Shown here piece after piece: positions 16,645 to 24,415 of a stretch of 26,186 nucleotides of DNA (its first letter is position 1; the number at the start of each line of letters is the position of its first letter). The DNA is from JBHPCZ01 sp042573625 (lineage in GTDB: Bacteria; Desulfobacterota; Desulfobacteria; Desulfobacterales; UBA11574). The position numbers were made by a program, and so were the translations under genes. Location: positions 1 to 26,186 of the forward strand of contig JBHPCZ010000037.1 of the NCBI GenBank assembly GCA_042573625.1. The letters are read 5' to 3'. Below the pieces are notes generated by a model. The model was not told the DNA's origin, did no database searches, and saw only the letters and a program-made list of their open reading frames with translations.

Positions 16645-18183
16645 TTATAATCGAATCCACTGACCCACCGTGTCTACTGCTCGACCGCTGCCAAAGTGCT
16701 TTAAGAAGATTTTGAAATAGTGAAGTTCTTCCTTGCTCCGTATTACGGGGAACTTTTTTTGAGATCCCAGGAACTCCTCATCTTTAATCGTCTCTTCGAA
16801 ATATGCCGGAAGTACATCGGCCGAGCCGGATCCTTGGGAGAATTCCTGTTTCAGCCGCCATGCGATCTCTTTGGGCAGCACGTTTTCAAAAGCCTTTCTG
16901 AAGATCCATTTTTCGATTTTCTGGTCGCCATCAGGTTTTTGCTTATATTCAGGGGGAAGGGTCATGGCATAGTTGAGCAATTCGCCGGATATCAGGGGGG
17001 TCACTACCCGAATAGAGTTGCAAAGGTTCATGCGGTCCAGGCGCAAAGAGGCGTTGTTATGTAAAAAGCCGATGCATTCCATTTGCCGGGCAAACAATTC
17101 TTCGATCGGAAATTCCTTGAGATACATGTACCCGCAAAAAACCTCATCTCCGCCTTCGCCGGAAAGCAAAACTTCAATTTTTTGTTCTTTTGCATAGTTA
17201 GAAATGAGATAATTCGACACAGAGCTTCTCACCAGGGAAGGGTCAAAGGACTCTAAACACCGGATCACTTCGGGCAGCACAGCCAGGATTTGGTCAAGAT
17301 CCACAATCAGTTCATGGTGGTCGGAGTCGATATGGTCGGCCATTAAGCGGGCGCATTGAATATCTTCACTTTCTCCCACGCCCAAGGCAAATGTTTTTAG
17401 ACGCTGCTTATTTCCGAATTTTTTCTTGTAAGCGGCACTCGCCAGCCAGGCAATAACGCTGCTGTCGATGCCGCCGCTGAGCAGGCTGCCGGTGAGCACA
17501 TTGAAGTCTACGCGATTATTGAAGCTGCGCTGGATAATATCTCTGATCGTTGCCGTTATTGCGTCAAGGTCGTCTTTACGGATTTCCGGTGGACTTTGGG
17601 GCAGTTCGGCAAAGCGGGTCAGCGTACCCGAACCGTCCATATAATGTCCAGGTGGAAATTCGTAGACATCGTCGGTGATCTCTACCAGGCTCTTTAATTC
17701 GGAAGCAAAATAAAGACTTTTGTTTTTCCGACCGTAAAACAGGGTTTTGATGCCTAAAAGGTCTCTGGCGGCAAAAAGGTTTTCGCCGTCGGATATCACA
17801 AAAGCAAAGATGGCATCATTTAAATGCGAAAATATGGATTTGCCGTGGTTTTGGTAAAGTTGTAGCAACAGGCGCTCCTCCCGGAAAGGACCGTCCGGTA
17901 CTCCATTGACCGGAGCTAATTCCTGCCAGTTTCCCATCTGACCGTCGTAGCAGATTCTTAATTCCGGAGACTCGGCATTAAAGGCCGGCACCTGTGTATT
18001 GTCTCCCGCTAACACGACATCCGGGTTTCCAAAAATGTCGCCTTTCAGATAGTTCTGTGCCATTGCGATGCGTTTATCTTCGAATATCCCTGATAAATAC
18101 GGACCACGATGTTGGATTAAACTAAACATCGACTCAAGTTCCAGGCGGTCTTTTTTGTTATAGACGACAGCAAATCCACTCAT
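16645..18183 (-). CDS. Asparagine-synthetase-like protein, glutaminase site degenerate
   Basis: A 512-residue protein with the two-domain architecture of AsnB. The N-terminal glutamine amidotransferase (Ntn) domain is recognisable by HRGP (25-28) and ARDLLGIKTLFY (139-150). However, the nucleophile Cys2 is replaced by Ser (it opens MSGFAVV) and the glutamine-binding NGE is DGQ (80-82). The C-terminal synthetase domain keeps the ATP-pyrophosphatase motif SGGIDSS (236-242), LLSGEGGDE (339-347) and KQEFSQGSG (445-453). It should adenylate a carboxylate and join it to ammonia or an amine not derived from glutamine, much as beta-lactam synthetase does with a dead Ntn domain. AAGGAAG precedes the ATG. 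Its place inside a methylamine array is unexpected, and the substrate is unknown. Confidence 0.88.
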   Translation of the reverse strand: MSGFAVVYNKKDRLELESMFSLIQHRGPYLSGIFEDKRIAMAQNYLKGDIFGNPDVVLAGDNTQVPAFNAESPELRICYDGQMGNWQELAPVNGVPDGPFREERLLLQLYQNHGKSIFSHLNDAIFAFVISDGENLFAARDLLGIKTLFYGRKNKSLYFASELKSLVEITDDVYEFPPGHYMDGSGTLTRFAELPQSPPEIRKDDLDAITATIRDIIQRSFNNRVDFNVLTGSLLSGGIDSSVIAWLASAAYKKKFGNKQRLKTFALGVGESEDIQCARLMADHIDSDHHELIVDLDQILAVLPEVIRCLESFDPSLVRSSVSNYLISNYAKEQKIEVLLSGEGGDEVFCGYMYLKEFPIEELFARQMECIGFLHNNASLRLDRMNLCNSIRVVTPLISGELLNYAMTLPPEYKQKPDGDQKIEKWIFRKAFENVLPKEIAWRLKQEFSQGSGSADVLPAYFEETIKDEEFLGSQKKFPVIRSKEELHYFKIFLKHFGSGRAVDTVGQWIRL

Positions 18184-18239
18184 TCAATGCTTCCTTTCTT
18201 CCAAGCATTAGTATTTCATGAATCTTGTATGAAAAAATA

Positions 18240-18339
18240 TAAAATCATTTTTAAGGAAAAAGCGCGGTACCGCAGGCCAGAGGGCTGAGGCAAACAGAGC
18301 GGCGTAGCCGCGCTTCATAAAATCGTAACACGATTTTAT
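18240..18339 (-). repeat. Multi-hairpin intercistronic element
   Basis: On the minus strand after the SAM methyltransferase come: a 9-bp stem over the stop codon (18317-18325 with 18331-18339); a GCGGC/GCCGC stem (18299-18311); an enclosing perfect pair AAGCGCGG...CCGCGCTT (the latter near 18259-18272) ending in a short T-run; and a nested 10-bp palindrome GCGGTACCGC (18264-18273). It resembles a REP-like element or intrinsic terminator/attenuator between the SAM methyltransferase and the AsnB-like gene. Confidence 0.5.
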
Positions 18340-19598
18340 TTTCTGATTTCAAAAATTCCGACGAGTCCGTGCCCCATCCCCGTTCCGGGTTGAAGCTCCA
18401 TTTCAAGCTTTCGCAGGGCAAAGCCGAGGACGGATTCGATCAGATTGGCGCGCACATCTCCCCACTTTAACCAGCCCACGGCCTCTACGACCCTGCGCAT
18501 GGTTTCCATGGCTTCTTGAAGCGGTTTGGGGTAATAGGGAAGAATATCCGGGGTACATTCCAGCTTACCGGTGTCGCAATCGTAGTCGCCTAAAAGACCC
18601 ATGGTGTATTTGACCAGGGCGTTGCTGGACATGAAAAACGATTCAAAGAAGTTGTTGAGGTGCTCAAATCCCGGCCGGGGGACGTAATCGACCAATAAAT
18701 TCTCAAAATCCGTGCGCACGTAAGTTTCAAAAAGGGCGTTGACCGGGCCGCGAAGCTTGGGGCAGTTTTTGTTGTAATCCCCCGTGTCCAGGTGGCGGCC
18801 GATGAATATGGAGCGATCGAAATAGACCAATGGTTTGATTTCGACACCGGCCTGCTGAGAGGCCTTTTTTATGATATCTTCAATTTCCCGGCGGCAGACA
18901 AGCTTGAGCGGAAAAGCGGCCACATCGGCCGCGGCTCTCTCTTCTTCGGGATAGATATAGGATATGCGGTAGTCCATAAAGTACTCCTGATCGGCCGGGT
19001 GGTGCCACAAATCCTGCCATTCAAAGGTGTAACGACCGAGCCAGTCTCCCATAAAAAGGGCCTGGTCAGGTGCGTGCCTTAAGATGTCGGCGATGATTTT
19101 AATGCACTGCTCACTGGTAAAGTGTGAAAGGGTCCCGAAAGAAGTAAAATATAAATCGAACGGCGGTTCTTCACCCAAAATGCCAGGAATCATACCCTGG
19201 GAAATGTCTGTTGTTTCAAATCGTAATTTGGGTTTGTCACCATAGTATTCCAGCGCCTGCTGAATCAGATTTTCGTTGAGATCAATGCCGACATATTCCT
19301 TTAACATGTCGTCGGTGACGGCATTGACAATGTAATCATGGATGCCCGGGTGCTTGGTGGTAACCCCCATAATCAGGTCATACCCGTCCCCGCTGCCGCA
19401 GCCCACATCCAGTATGCGCAAACGTTCCAATCGCTTTTTCTTGCGCGCTACCAGATCGTTGAGGGCGGGGCGTAAAAAGATGGCGGTCACCTGATCTTCC
19501 CAAAATCTTCTGACATTGTCATATTTTCCCAGCAGGCCGGTGGCCTTGTCGTACTTTCCGGTTTGAAATGCCTGGGTATATGCTTTTTTCTCTGACAT
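18336..19598 (-). CDS. Class I SAM-dependent methyltransferase with C-terminal extension
   Basis: A 420-residue protein with a Rossmann-type SAM-binding domain. Motif I is RILDVGCGSG (61-70), and the acidic motif II appears as EYVGIDLNENLIQQA. FDLYFTSFGTLSHF follows as motif IV-like. About 200 residues after the methyltransferase core match no domain I recognise, which is longer than a minimal class I enzyme. The ATG at 19598 has AAGGAG 7 bases upstream and is preferred over a TTG seven codons earlier. It lies 25 bases after corrinoid protein 2 and upstream of the AsnB-like gene. A SAM-consuming enzyme inside a demethylation array is odd: it may build or modify a substrate, or methylate a protein. 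The specific acceptor is unknown. Confidence 0.82.
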   Translation of the reverse strand: MSEKKAYTQAFQTGKYDKATGLLGKYDNVRRFWEDQVTAIFLRPALNDLVARKKKRLERLRILDVGCGSGDGYDLIMGVTTKHPGIHDYIVNAVTDDMLKEYVGIDLNENLIQQALEYYGDKPKLRFETTDISQGMIPGILGEEPPFDLYFTSFGTLSHFTSEQCIKIIADILRHAPDQALFMGDWLGRYTFEWQDLWHHPADQEYFMDYRISYIYPEEERAAADVAAFPLKLVCRREIEDIIKKASQQAGVEIKPLVYFDRSIFIGRHLDTGDYNKNCPKLRGPVNALFETYVRTDFENLLVDYVPRPGFEHLNNFFESFFMSSNALVKYTMGLLGDYDCDTGKLECTPDILPYYPKPLQEAMETMRRVVEAVGWLKWGDVRANLIESVLGFALRKLEMELQPGTGMGHGLVGIFEIRK

Positions 19599-19623
19599 CC
19601 TTACTCTCCTTGAAGACAACCGT

Positions 19624-20307
19624 TCAAGCGGCCGTTGTTTTTAAAAGGTCGATGGCCTGAAACGCATCTTTGCAATAGGCATCCGCACCGATCTCGTGCG
19701 CAAATTCGATGGATGTGGGGGCACCGCCGATAAGGACCTTGACGCTGTCCCGCACCCCTTCTTCTTTCAGTTGCTCAACAACCTCACCCATAACGCGCAT
19801 GGTGGTGGTCAACAATGCCGAAAGACCCAGAAAAGAGGCCTGGTTTTCCTTGACCGCTGCCGTGATCCGGTCCGCAGAGACATCCGTTCCCAGATCAATG
19901 ACCTGGTATCCCGCCCCCTTGAGCATGATGGCGACAATATTTTTGCCGATGTCATGAAGGTCACCTTTTACGGTGGCAATTACAAACTTGCCCTTGCTCT
20001 CAACGCCAGCCTTGATCAAATGCGGCGCCAATAAATCCATGGCAACCCCCACACATTCGGCCGAGGCCAGCATGTCCGGAATCAAATATTCTTTTTTTTC
20101 AAATTTTTCACCCACGGTTTCCATGGATTCGGTTAATGATTCCATCAAAATCTTTTTGGGGTCTATATTTTGATCCAACGCTTCGGTTACCAGCTCTGTT
20201 ACCGCCGGCCGGCCTTCCAGACCCGGATCAAAGCCGTCATCTTCAGCTTCCACTCTTCCCTGGATAACATTGAATGCAATCTTTTCAAGAAGTTCGCTGC
20301 TATTCAT
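19624..20307 (-). CDS. Corrinoid protein 2 (MtgC/MttC type)
   Basis: A 227-residue cobalamin-binding methyl carrier. The helical cap domain is longer than in corrinoid protein 1 because of an acidic, Gly-rich insert near residues 20-35. The cobalamin domain shows KGDLHDIGKN (Asp116, His118, Gly121), LSALLTTTM and VLIGGAPTS. GGGAGG lies about 8 bases before the ATG. It follows MttB-like 3 by 28 bases and precedes the SAM methyltransferase, so MttB-like 3 (and/or MttB-like 4) is its likely partner. It and corrinoid protein 1 share the same motifs but differ enough to serve different methyltransferases. Confidence 0.95.
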   Translation of the reverse strand: MNSSELLEKIAFNVIQGRVEAEDDGFDPGLEGRPAVTELVTEALDQNIDPKKILMESLTESMETVGEKFEKKEYLIPDMLASAECVGVAMDLLAPHLIKAGVESKGKFVIATVKGDLHDIGKNIVAIMLKGAGYQVIDLGTDVSADRITAAVKENQASFLGLSALLTTTMRVMGEVVEQLKEEGVRDSVKVLIGGAPTSIEFAHEIGADAYCKDAFQAIDLLKTTAA

Positions 20308-20335
20308 TAATCATTCCTCCCAATTCGTTGTCTGA

Positions 20336-21871
20336 TTATGCTGTTTTTAGACCCGGCAGAAGGCCCGGCACCTTATTATATATGTCATTCACCACAGCCG
20401 AGTCCAGGTGATGGGCCGGCTTGGCTTCCAGACGAGCCATGTACTCAAGTGCGTTTTCAATGACGTTGTCTTTTTTATCTTTGGTTTCGAACTGATAAGG
20501 GCTGGATATATCCCCGCTGTGCATGGCTTTGCGCGCGTGGCGGGCAAAAAGCCGGTGGCTGGAGGCCATCACTTTTTTTACCATTTTGACGGCATCATCG
20601 GTATCTTGCACAGAAACCTTGGGCGCCCGAAGACAATGTTTGATTTTCCCGACCTGTTCATTGTCAAGCACAGCCTGCAGCGGGCAAAAACAGTTGGTCC
20701 GGTCCAAAAGACCAAAGGCATAGTGGATATATTGTGCGCCGCTGGTTGCCATGTAAAGATGGGTAAACAGTTTCTCAAACATGGCCTGCATGCCCGGCAC
20801 TTTGGCATCGCCGACGCCGGCAGTGGAATAGCATGGGACTTTATAATAACGCGCCATCTGAACGCAGTCGATGTTATACTGGTTGAATTCAGGGCAGCCG
20901 TAAAGGTCATGCAGATCATCCAGTCTAGCCCGAACCGGAACGCTGCCATAAAGCACCGGCGCACCTTCTCTGATGAGTTGCGTCAGTGTAATCCCGGCCA
21001 GAATCTCGGCGTTGATCTGGGCGACCATGCCGGCCTCCTGGATGGGTGCGGACGATCCTCCCTGGGGCGAAGAAGAAATGACAAGAGGCAGTCCTGATTC
21101 GACAATGGCAAAAACCTTTTCAGCGGTGTCGTCCACAATTTGCAGCGGGCTTTTAAAGACACAGGCGATAAAAGAAATGATGGGATTTTCTCTTAGCGCC
21201 GTTTCGCCGCCTGCTATAATTTCCGCCATGGTTACAACATCTTTGAAACGTGCCAGGCTGGTCAAGCCGGCCTGCACATGCTTGGTGATATTGTTCAGGC
21301 TGGCAAAAAATTTATTAACATCATGGTTGTCGGAGGTAATCCCGGGGTCCTGGATGTTCAGCGGCCGGATAAAGAAATCCAGATGCTCGAGTTGTTCACA
21401 GAGCTTGGCCGCGCGGCTCAGCAAGGCCGTGCTGCCTCTGATCTCTGTGTAGCGGGGCACTTTTGTTTTGAGGGTGCTGTCTTTTTCACTGACAAAATCT
21501 TCCAATTCGGTTTCGAGCCATATATTGGCTTCCGATCCTGTTCCAAAATAAACCCTGGGAACTTCAGTGTCGAGCAGCAGGCGATTTTCCGGTTTGCGTG
21601 CGCCTAAAACAAGGCGTGAGGGAGCCTTGGCTACGGCTTCTTTAATAAGTCCGCCCGGAAAGCTTACCCGCCAGCATCTGGCACCCGAGGAATCCTCTTC
21701 TCGAACTTTAGCGCCATGGTCTTTGAAAAGCCGTGCTGCCCGCTCGCTGTAACACCAAACGCCCGGATCAGACAAAATGTTCAGTGATGCTTGATCCAGC
21801 CATTGCAACTGATCACGGCTTAAACGTTCATAAGGCTTTACCAATACCCCCGGTCTGAATGATTCAATCAC
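20336..21871 (-). CDS. MttB-superfamily methyltransferase 3 (divergent)
   Basis: A 511-residue protein, the longest and most divergent of the four MttB-like enzymes. Family landmarks still visible are VYFGTGSEA, ITKHVQAG, EILAGITLTQL, VLYGSVPV and STAGVGDAKVPGMQA. The usual APVTLAG segment reads APIQEAG, and the GPGGxFxxxxHT motif of the other copies is missing; SSHRLFARHARKA stands there instead. About 20 extra residues follow the first barrel strands. The start is GTG at 21871, supported by AAGGAGG five bases upstream; the frame continues further upstream only into the intergenic repeat. No in-frame amber codon. It may have a changed substrate or mode of action. Confidence 0.88.
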   Translation of the reverse strand: MIESFRPGVLVKPYERLSRDQLQWLDQASLNILSDPGVWCYSERAARLFKDHGAKVREEDSSGARCWRVSFPGGLIKEAVAKAPSRLVLGARKPENRLLLDTEVPRVYFGTGSEANIWLETELEDFVSEKDSTLKTKVPRYTEIRGSTALLSRAAKLCEQLEHLDFFIRPLNIQDPGITSDNHDVNKFFASLNNITKHVQAGLTSLARFKDVVTMAEIIAGGETALRENPIISFIACVFKSPLQIVDDTAEKVFAIVESGLPLVISSSPQGGSSAPIQEAGMVAQINAEILAGITLTQLIREGAPVLYGSVPVRARLDDLHDLYGCPEFNQYNIDCVQMARYYKVPCYSTAGVGDAKVPGMQAMFEKLFTHLYMATSGAQYIHYAFGLLDRTNCFCPLQAVLDNEQVGKIKHCLRAPKVSVQDTDDAVKMVKKVMASSHRLFARHARKAMHSGDISSPYQFETKDKKDNVIENALEYMARLEAKPAHHLDSAVVNDIYNKVPGLLPGLKTA

Positions 21872-22100
21872 TATATCCTCCTTAAATTTACCTAGGTTGA
21901 GCGGTTCAACGTTCAAGGTTCCGGGTTGATGAGCCCTAACAGGCTCAATTCAAAAGAGTTACGCTTCAATAGAGGCGGCAGCCACTCACCCAATGGGTGC
22001 GATAGACCAATCTTGATATTGATTTGTAACGTTAAGTAATGTCAAGATGTTATAACCTTTGAACCTTGAACCCTGAACCTAGAACCGATCAGTTTAGGGT
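21872..22100. other. Hairpin-rich gap between MttB-like 3 and pterin methyltransferase 2
   Basis: No gene is seen. It contains dispersed GGTTCAA repeats (about 21898-21935), a TGAGCC/GGCTCA hairpin around 21929-21946, a CACCC/GGGTG hairpin (21987-21999), ATCTTGA/TCAAGAT arms (22010-22016, 22042-22048) enclosing the palindrome TAACGTTA, and the inverted repeat copy d at 22057-22097. It is the largest gap inside the array and may hold an internal promoter or terminator for the MttB-like 3 part. Confidence 0.55.
22057..22097 (-). repeat. Inverted repeat copy d, after pterin methyltransferase 2
   Basis: Read on the minus strand it begins CTAAACTGATCGGTTC and ends in GGTTCAAAG. It matches 15089-15130 almost exactly in the opposite orientation. 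It starts a few bases after the pterin methyltransferase 2 stop codon. Confidence 0.85.
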
Positions 22101-22895
22101 TTACTTTCTAAAGGCCCGCATGTACCGCCGGCAGTAACGATCCTTGCCGGCCAGGGCTTCTGCGGTTTTTACCGCTGCCATCAATTCTTGATCCAAAGGA
22201 TCGACAATGGCGGCATCCAGCCCTGCAAAGATGCACATGTGCAAAAAAGCTATATTGAGCCTGTGTCGTTGAGGCAGACCAAAAGAAACATTTGAAAGAC
22301 CGGTCACCGTTTTAGCGCCGGGAAAACTTTTCTTAATGGCGAAAATGGTTTCAAGGGTGACCAGTCCTGAGTTTACATCGGTACTGATCGGCATAACCAA
22401 AGGATCTATATAAAGATTTTCAATCGGAATGCCGTACTTTTGGCAGGCGTTACAAATTTTTTCACACGCTCGCAGCCGGCCATCCACCGTATTTGCAATG
22501 CCGTCTTCGTCCATGGCCAGGGCAATTAATAATGAATCATGTTGGGCGGCAAGCGGTACCACCGCCTCCAGGTTGTGCTTTTCGGCTTTGGCCGAATTGA
22601 TCATGGAAGGTTTACCGTTTAAAGTTTCAAGGCCGGCAGCAATTACCTTTGGATCGGCACTGTCAATGCAAAGCGGTGTTGCGACGTGGCCTTGAATACT
22701 CTCTATCGCCCATTTGATGGATCGAATTTCATCTGCCTGTGATCCCACGCCGGTGCCTATATTCACATCAATATAATCAGCGCCGGCAGCCACCTGCTTT
22801 TGGGTTAAATCTAAAAGACTTTTGGTATCACGATTTAATATGATTGTTTTTACAGCATCAAGGGTGGCGTTAATTTTTTCCCCAATGATGATCAT
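22101..22895 (-). CDS. Methylcorrinoid:tetrahydrofolate methyltransferase 2
   Basis: A 264-residue paralog of the gene at 15832-16632 with the same pterin-binding landmarks: MIIIGEKINA at the start, DVNIGTG, CIDSADP, DPLVMPIS and GLSNVSFGLP. It is predicted to hand the methyl group from a corrinoid protein to tetrahydrofolate, delivering methyl-THF for oxidation or acetyl-CoA synthesis. The ATG has GGAG about 10 bases upstream. It follows MttB-like 4 by 23 bases. Having two such genes in one array suggests each pterin enzyme is tuned to one of the two corrinoid proteins. Confidence 0.93.
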   Translation of the reverse strand: MIIIGEKINATLDAVKTIILNRDTKSLLDLTQKQVAAGADYIDVNIGTGVGSQADEIRSIKWAIESIQGHVATPLCIDSADPKVIAAGLETLNGKPSMINSAKAEKHNLEAVVPLAAQHDSLLIALAMDEDGIANTVDGRLRACEKICNACQKYGIPIENLYIDPLVMPISTDVNSGLVTLETIFAIKKSFPGAKTVTGLSNVSFGLPQRHRLNIAFLHMCIFAGLDAAIVDPLDQELMAAVKTAEALAGKDRYCRRYMRAFRK

Positions 22896-22918
22896 AAGCG
22901 CTTATCTCCATCACCTAT

Positions 22919-24379
22919 TTACATTATGCCATCTTGCAGCCCGGGGATCTCTTTGCGGATCTCGGTGCGTATTTCAGGAGAAAGAACAGGTGTTTCAGGC
23001 TTTGCTAGAATTTTTTCGACTATTTCTGTCGCTCGAGCCTGGGCTGATTTGGCACCTTCTTCTTCCCAGTCTTGGCGGTTATTCCTGTCACTAAGCTGAG
23101 GCTGGTACAGTTCGGTGCGCATAAATTTGCGCGTATGGCGGTTGGAAACAAAATGGCCGCCCGGCCCCGCCTTCTTCAAAACATCGAAAGCCAGGGTTTC
23201 ATCGTTTACCTGGATTCCTTCCACAGCCCGCATAATCATCCCTATAATTTCATTGTCTATTACCAGCTTGTCGTATGAGGCGGTCATGCAAAACTCAATA
23301 AAACCGGCGGCGTCATGAATAAAATTTCCGCCGGCCAGTGCGACCAACAAACCGGTCAAAGCCGATTCATAACCGGCCTGGGTATCATTGGTTTTGGCAT
23401 CAGACATGCCGGCCGTGGAATATAAGGGAAGTTTGTAAAAGCGGGCTATCTGGGCTGCTGCAGCATTCAGCAGGCCCATTTCGATGGCGCCTGATAAATA
23501 CTTCATGTCACGCATATCGGTGATCGAAGCGACACTCCCGTATAATACCGGAGTGCCCGGGTTAACCAATTGGGTGAGCATCACACCGATGAGCGTATCC
23601 ACGTTGAGCACGACCAGATTGCCGGCCAGGGTAACAGGAGCGGTAGCACCGCAAAGCGGCTCTGCCGGTACGACCACAGGTATACCGTGCTTTGCAACCT
23701 CCATGGCAAGTTGACCATAGCTTTGATCAAGTTTAAAAGGACTGATGTTACATGCCACCATGGATATAAAGGGGCGCTCTTTTAGTTTTTCCGAAGAACC
23801 GGCGACGATTTCCGCCATTCTGATTACATTTCTGACCCCTTCAACCGTATAAACACCGCCCATTATATGCTTGCGGGTATTGTTGAGCGCCGCGCCGAAG
23901 CGGTTAACATCCACATTCTCAACAGGCAGTTCGTTGGGGAATACGTTGAGCATGTAAAAGTGAATGTTGTCCAGGGCATCCACCAGGCGGGCCATCTTGA
24001 CAATGTCTCCAAGTTTTGATCGCCGTGCATCGGTGCTGCCCGGATCTTGGACATTCAGGGCGGTTCCGCCGGTTCCCATATAAACATTGCTTCCGCCGAT
24101 TTCACAGTCCAACTCACCATTATCAGCCCTTCCATAAAGGCGGACAACCGAAGGGGCCGATTCGATCAGTTTTGTGACCAGATCCGGATCGAATTTGGCC
24201 ACTTTGGCAGCATCGTCGACATTCGCACCGGCTTGTTTAAACAGTTCCAAGGCTTCCGGAAAATTCACCTGTATGCCGACTTCGGAAAAGATCCGCAGAC
24301 TGGTTTTGTGTATTTTTATAATATCTTCATCGGCCAGAGGCTTGTACTGCCCGCCGGGCAAGCCTTTCCTCGTTATCAT
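22919..24379 (-). CDS. MttB-superfamily methyltransferase 4 (non-pyrrolysine)
   Basis: A 486-residue quaternary-amine methyltransferase-like enzyme with the complete family signature: VYMGTGG, PLCGATAPVTLAG, STAGMSDAKTNDTQAG, VIDNEI and AGPGGHFVSNRHT. It is predicted to demethylate a small methylated amine onto a corrinoid protein. No in-frame amber codon, so it is not a pyrrolysine enzyme. By eye it is closest to MttB-like 1. GGAGGT lies 5 bases before the ATG. It is the second gene of the array, just after the MetH-activation-domain protein and before pterin methyltransferase 2. Glycine betaine is a reasonable but unproven substrate given the OpuC-type transporter nearby. Confidence 0.93.
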   Translation of the reverse strand: MITRKGLPGGQYKPLADEDIIKIHKTSLRIFSEVGIQVNFPEALELFKQAGANVDDAAKVAKFDPDLVTKLIESAPSVVRLYGRADNGELDCEIGGSNVYMGTGGTALNVQDPGSTDARRSKLGDIVKMARLVDALDNIHFYMLNVFPNELPVENVDVNRFGAALNNTRKHIMGGVYTVEGVRNVIRMAEIVAGSSEKLKERPFISMVACNISPFKLDQSYGQLAMEVAKHGIPVVVPAEPLCGATAPVTLAGNLVVLNVDTLIGVMLTQLVNPGTPVLYGSVASITDMRDMKYLSGAIEMGLLNAAAAQIARFYKLPLYSTAGMSDAKTNDTQAGYESALTGLLVALAGGNFIHDAAGFIEFCMTASYDKLVIDNEIIGMIMRAVEGIQVNDETLAFDVLKKAGPGGHFVSNRHTRKFMRTELYQPQLSDRNNRQDWEEEGAKSAQARATEIVEKILAKPETPVLSPEIRTEIRKEIPGLQDGIM

Positions 24380-24415
24380 CTAAACCTCCATTATTAGATT
24401 AAATCCGGTGCAAGG

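Noticed and set aside
20408..21097. Plus-strand 229-residue open frame opposite MttB-like 3
   Set aside because: It is a shadow of the conserved minus-strand gene, without a start signal.
12023..24379. Pyrrolysine (in-frame TAG) in the MttB-like genes
   Set aside because: All four frames run full length without an internal amber codon, and no pyl genes are in the window.
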